Source of the DNA: Mortierella sp. BCC40632
Taxonomy: Eukaryota > Mortierellomycota > Mortierellomycetes > Mortierellales > Mortierellaceae
Length of the DNA stretch: 64,000 nt
Direction of reading: 5' to 3'
NCBI GenBank assembly: GCA_011634665.1
Contig: WAEK01000027.1
Coordinates: forward strand, 346,750-410,749
Below, piece by piece: positions 63,876 through 64,000 of this stretch. Both the position numbers and the translations under genes were made by a program. Positions within the stretch are counted from its first letter, which is position 1. Each line of letters opens with the position of its first letter. The notes beneath the pieces are model-generated. The model saw nothing but the letters and a program-made list of their open reading frames with translations. It had not been told where the DNA came from and ran no database searches.

Positions 63876-64000
63876 GATGAAAAAGGAATGCAACGAACCT
63901 GGCGGAAGGGGATTATATAAAAGAAATGATCCAGGGAGGTGCGGAAAAAATGGAAGAATAGGGTGAGTCAGTGACCAAAAGATGAAATTACTGCGGGTGG

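Larger units (their letters stand above)
58304..64000 (-). mobile_element. Non-LTR retrotransposon copy 2 (minus), 5' end outside window
   Basis: Same layout as copy 1 and head-to-tail with it. ORF2 and the 3' region are close to identical to copy 1; ORF1 is much more diverged. The 5' region with TTATATAATCCCC (63912-63924) continues to the window edge. Confidence 0.88.

Noticed and set aside
1..64000. tRNA or rRNA genes
   Set aside because: No convincing cloverleaf or rRNA segment was found by reading; a covariance search would be needed to exclude them.

Overview
The window is from a filamentous fungus genome, most likely Mucoromycota and probably a Mortierella-like lineage. The reasons are spliceosomal GT-AG introns, a fungal-type cytochrome P450, a Crinkler (CRN) gene with the ubiquitin-like header and NTPase/nuclease body, small secreted cysteine-rich proteins, and an abundance of DIRS, Helitron, chromovirus and hAT-MITE sequences. 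The lineage call is an inference, not proven.

Most of the 64 kb is mobile DNA. Region by region: 1-2.6 kb, the 5' half of a DIRS element (minus) running off the left edge. 3.3-9.5 kb, a Helitron-like element carrying a minisatellite and a degenerate Fanzor (eukaryotic TnpB) nuclease gene whose stop codon is the last three bases of the element (CTAG). 9.5-10.6 kb, the 3' end of a second DIRS family, then a rearranged mini-DIRS with a hAT MITE inside. 12.8-18.4 kb, host genes: a six-exon P450 and an indoleamine 2,3-dioxygenase-like gene, with foldback MITEs between them. 18.6-21.2 kb, a Harbinger-like transposase broken by a Helitron 3' end, an 84-bp perfect inverted-repeat element, and a Tc1-like element. 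21.4-23.2 kb, a tandem duplication of a secreted nine-cysteine protein gene. 23.5-27.3 kb, low-complexity DNA, a Helitron helicase tail and an unrecognised serine/threonine-rich gene.

27.7-43.4 kb holds two near-identical DIRS elements in inverted orientation (27705-32005 minus, 39066-43379 plus). They bracket a decayed CRN gene, a truncated JmjC gene, a hypothetical gene and a 54-residue secreted Cys peptide gene with its own TATA box and polyadenylation signal. The plus-strand DIRS sits inside another copy of the Fanzor-carrying element. 43.4-44.5 kb, the Fanzor 3' fragment and an internally deleted derivative. 44.5-45.4 kb, an unknown gene split by a hAT MITE and cut by a chromodomain Gypsy retrotransposon (45436-51064; LTRs differ at one base). 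52.5-64 kb, two head-to-tail copies of an endonuclease/RT non-LTR retrotransposon whose 3' tails are telomere-like TTTTAGGG repeats.

Many transposon ORFs are broken by one-base indels in homopolymers, at different places in otherwise near-identical copies. Either the elements are freshly decayed or the assembly has uncorrected indels; every pseudogene call here carries that caveat.
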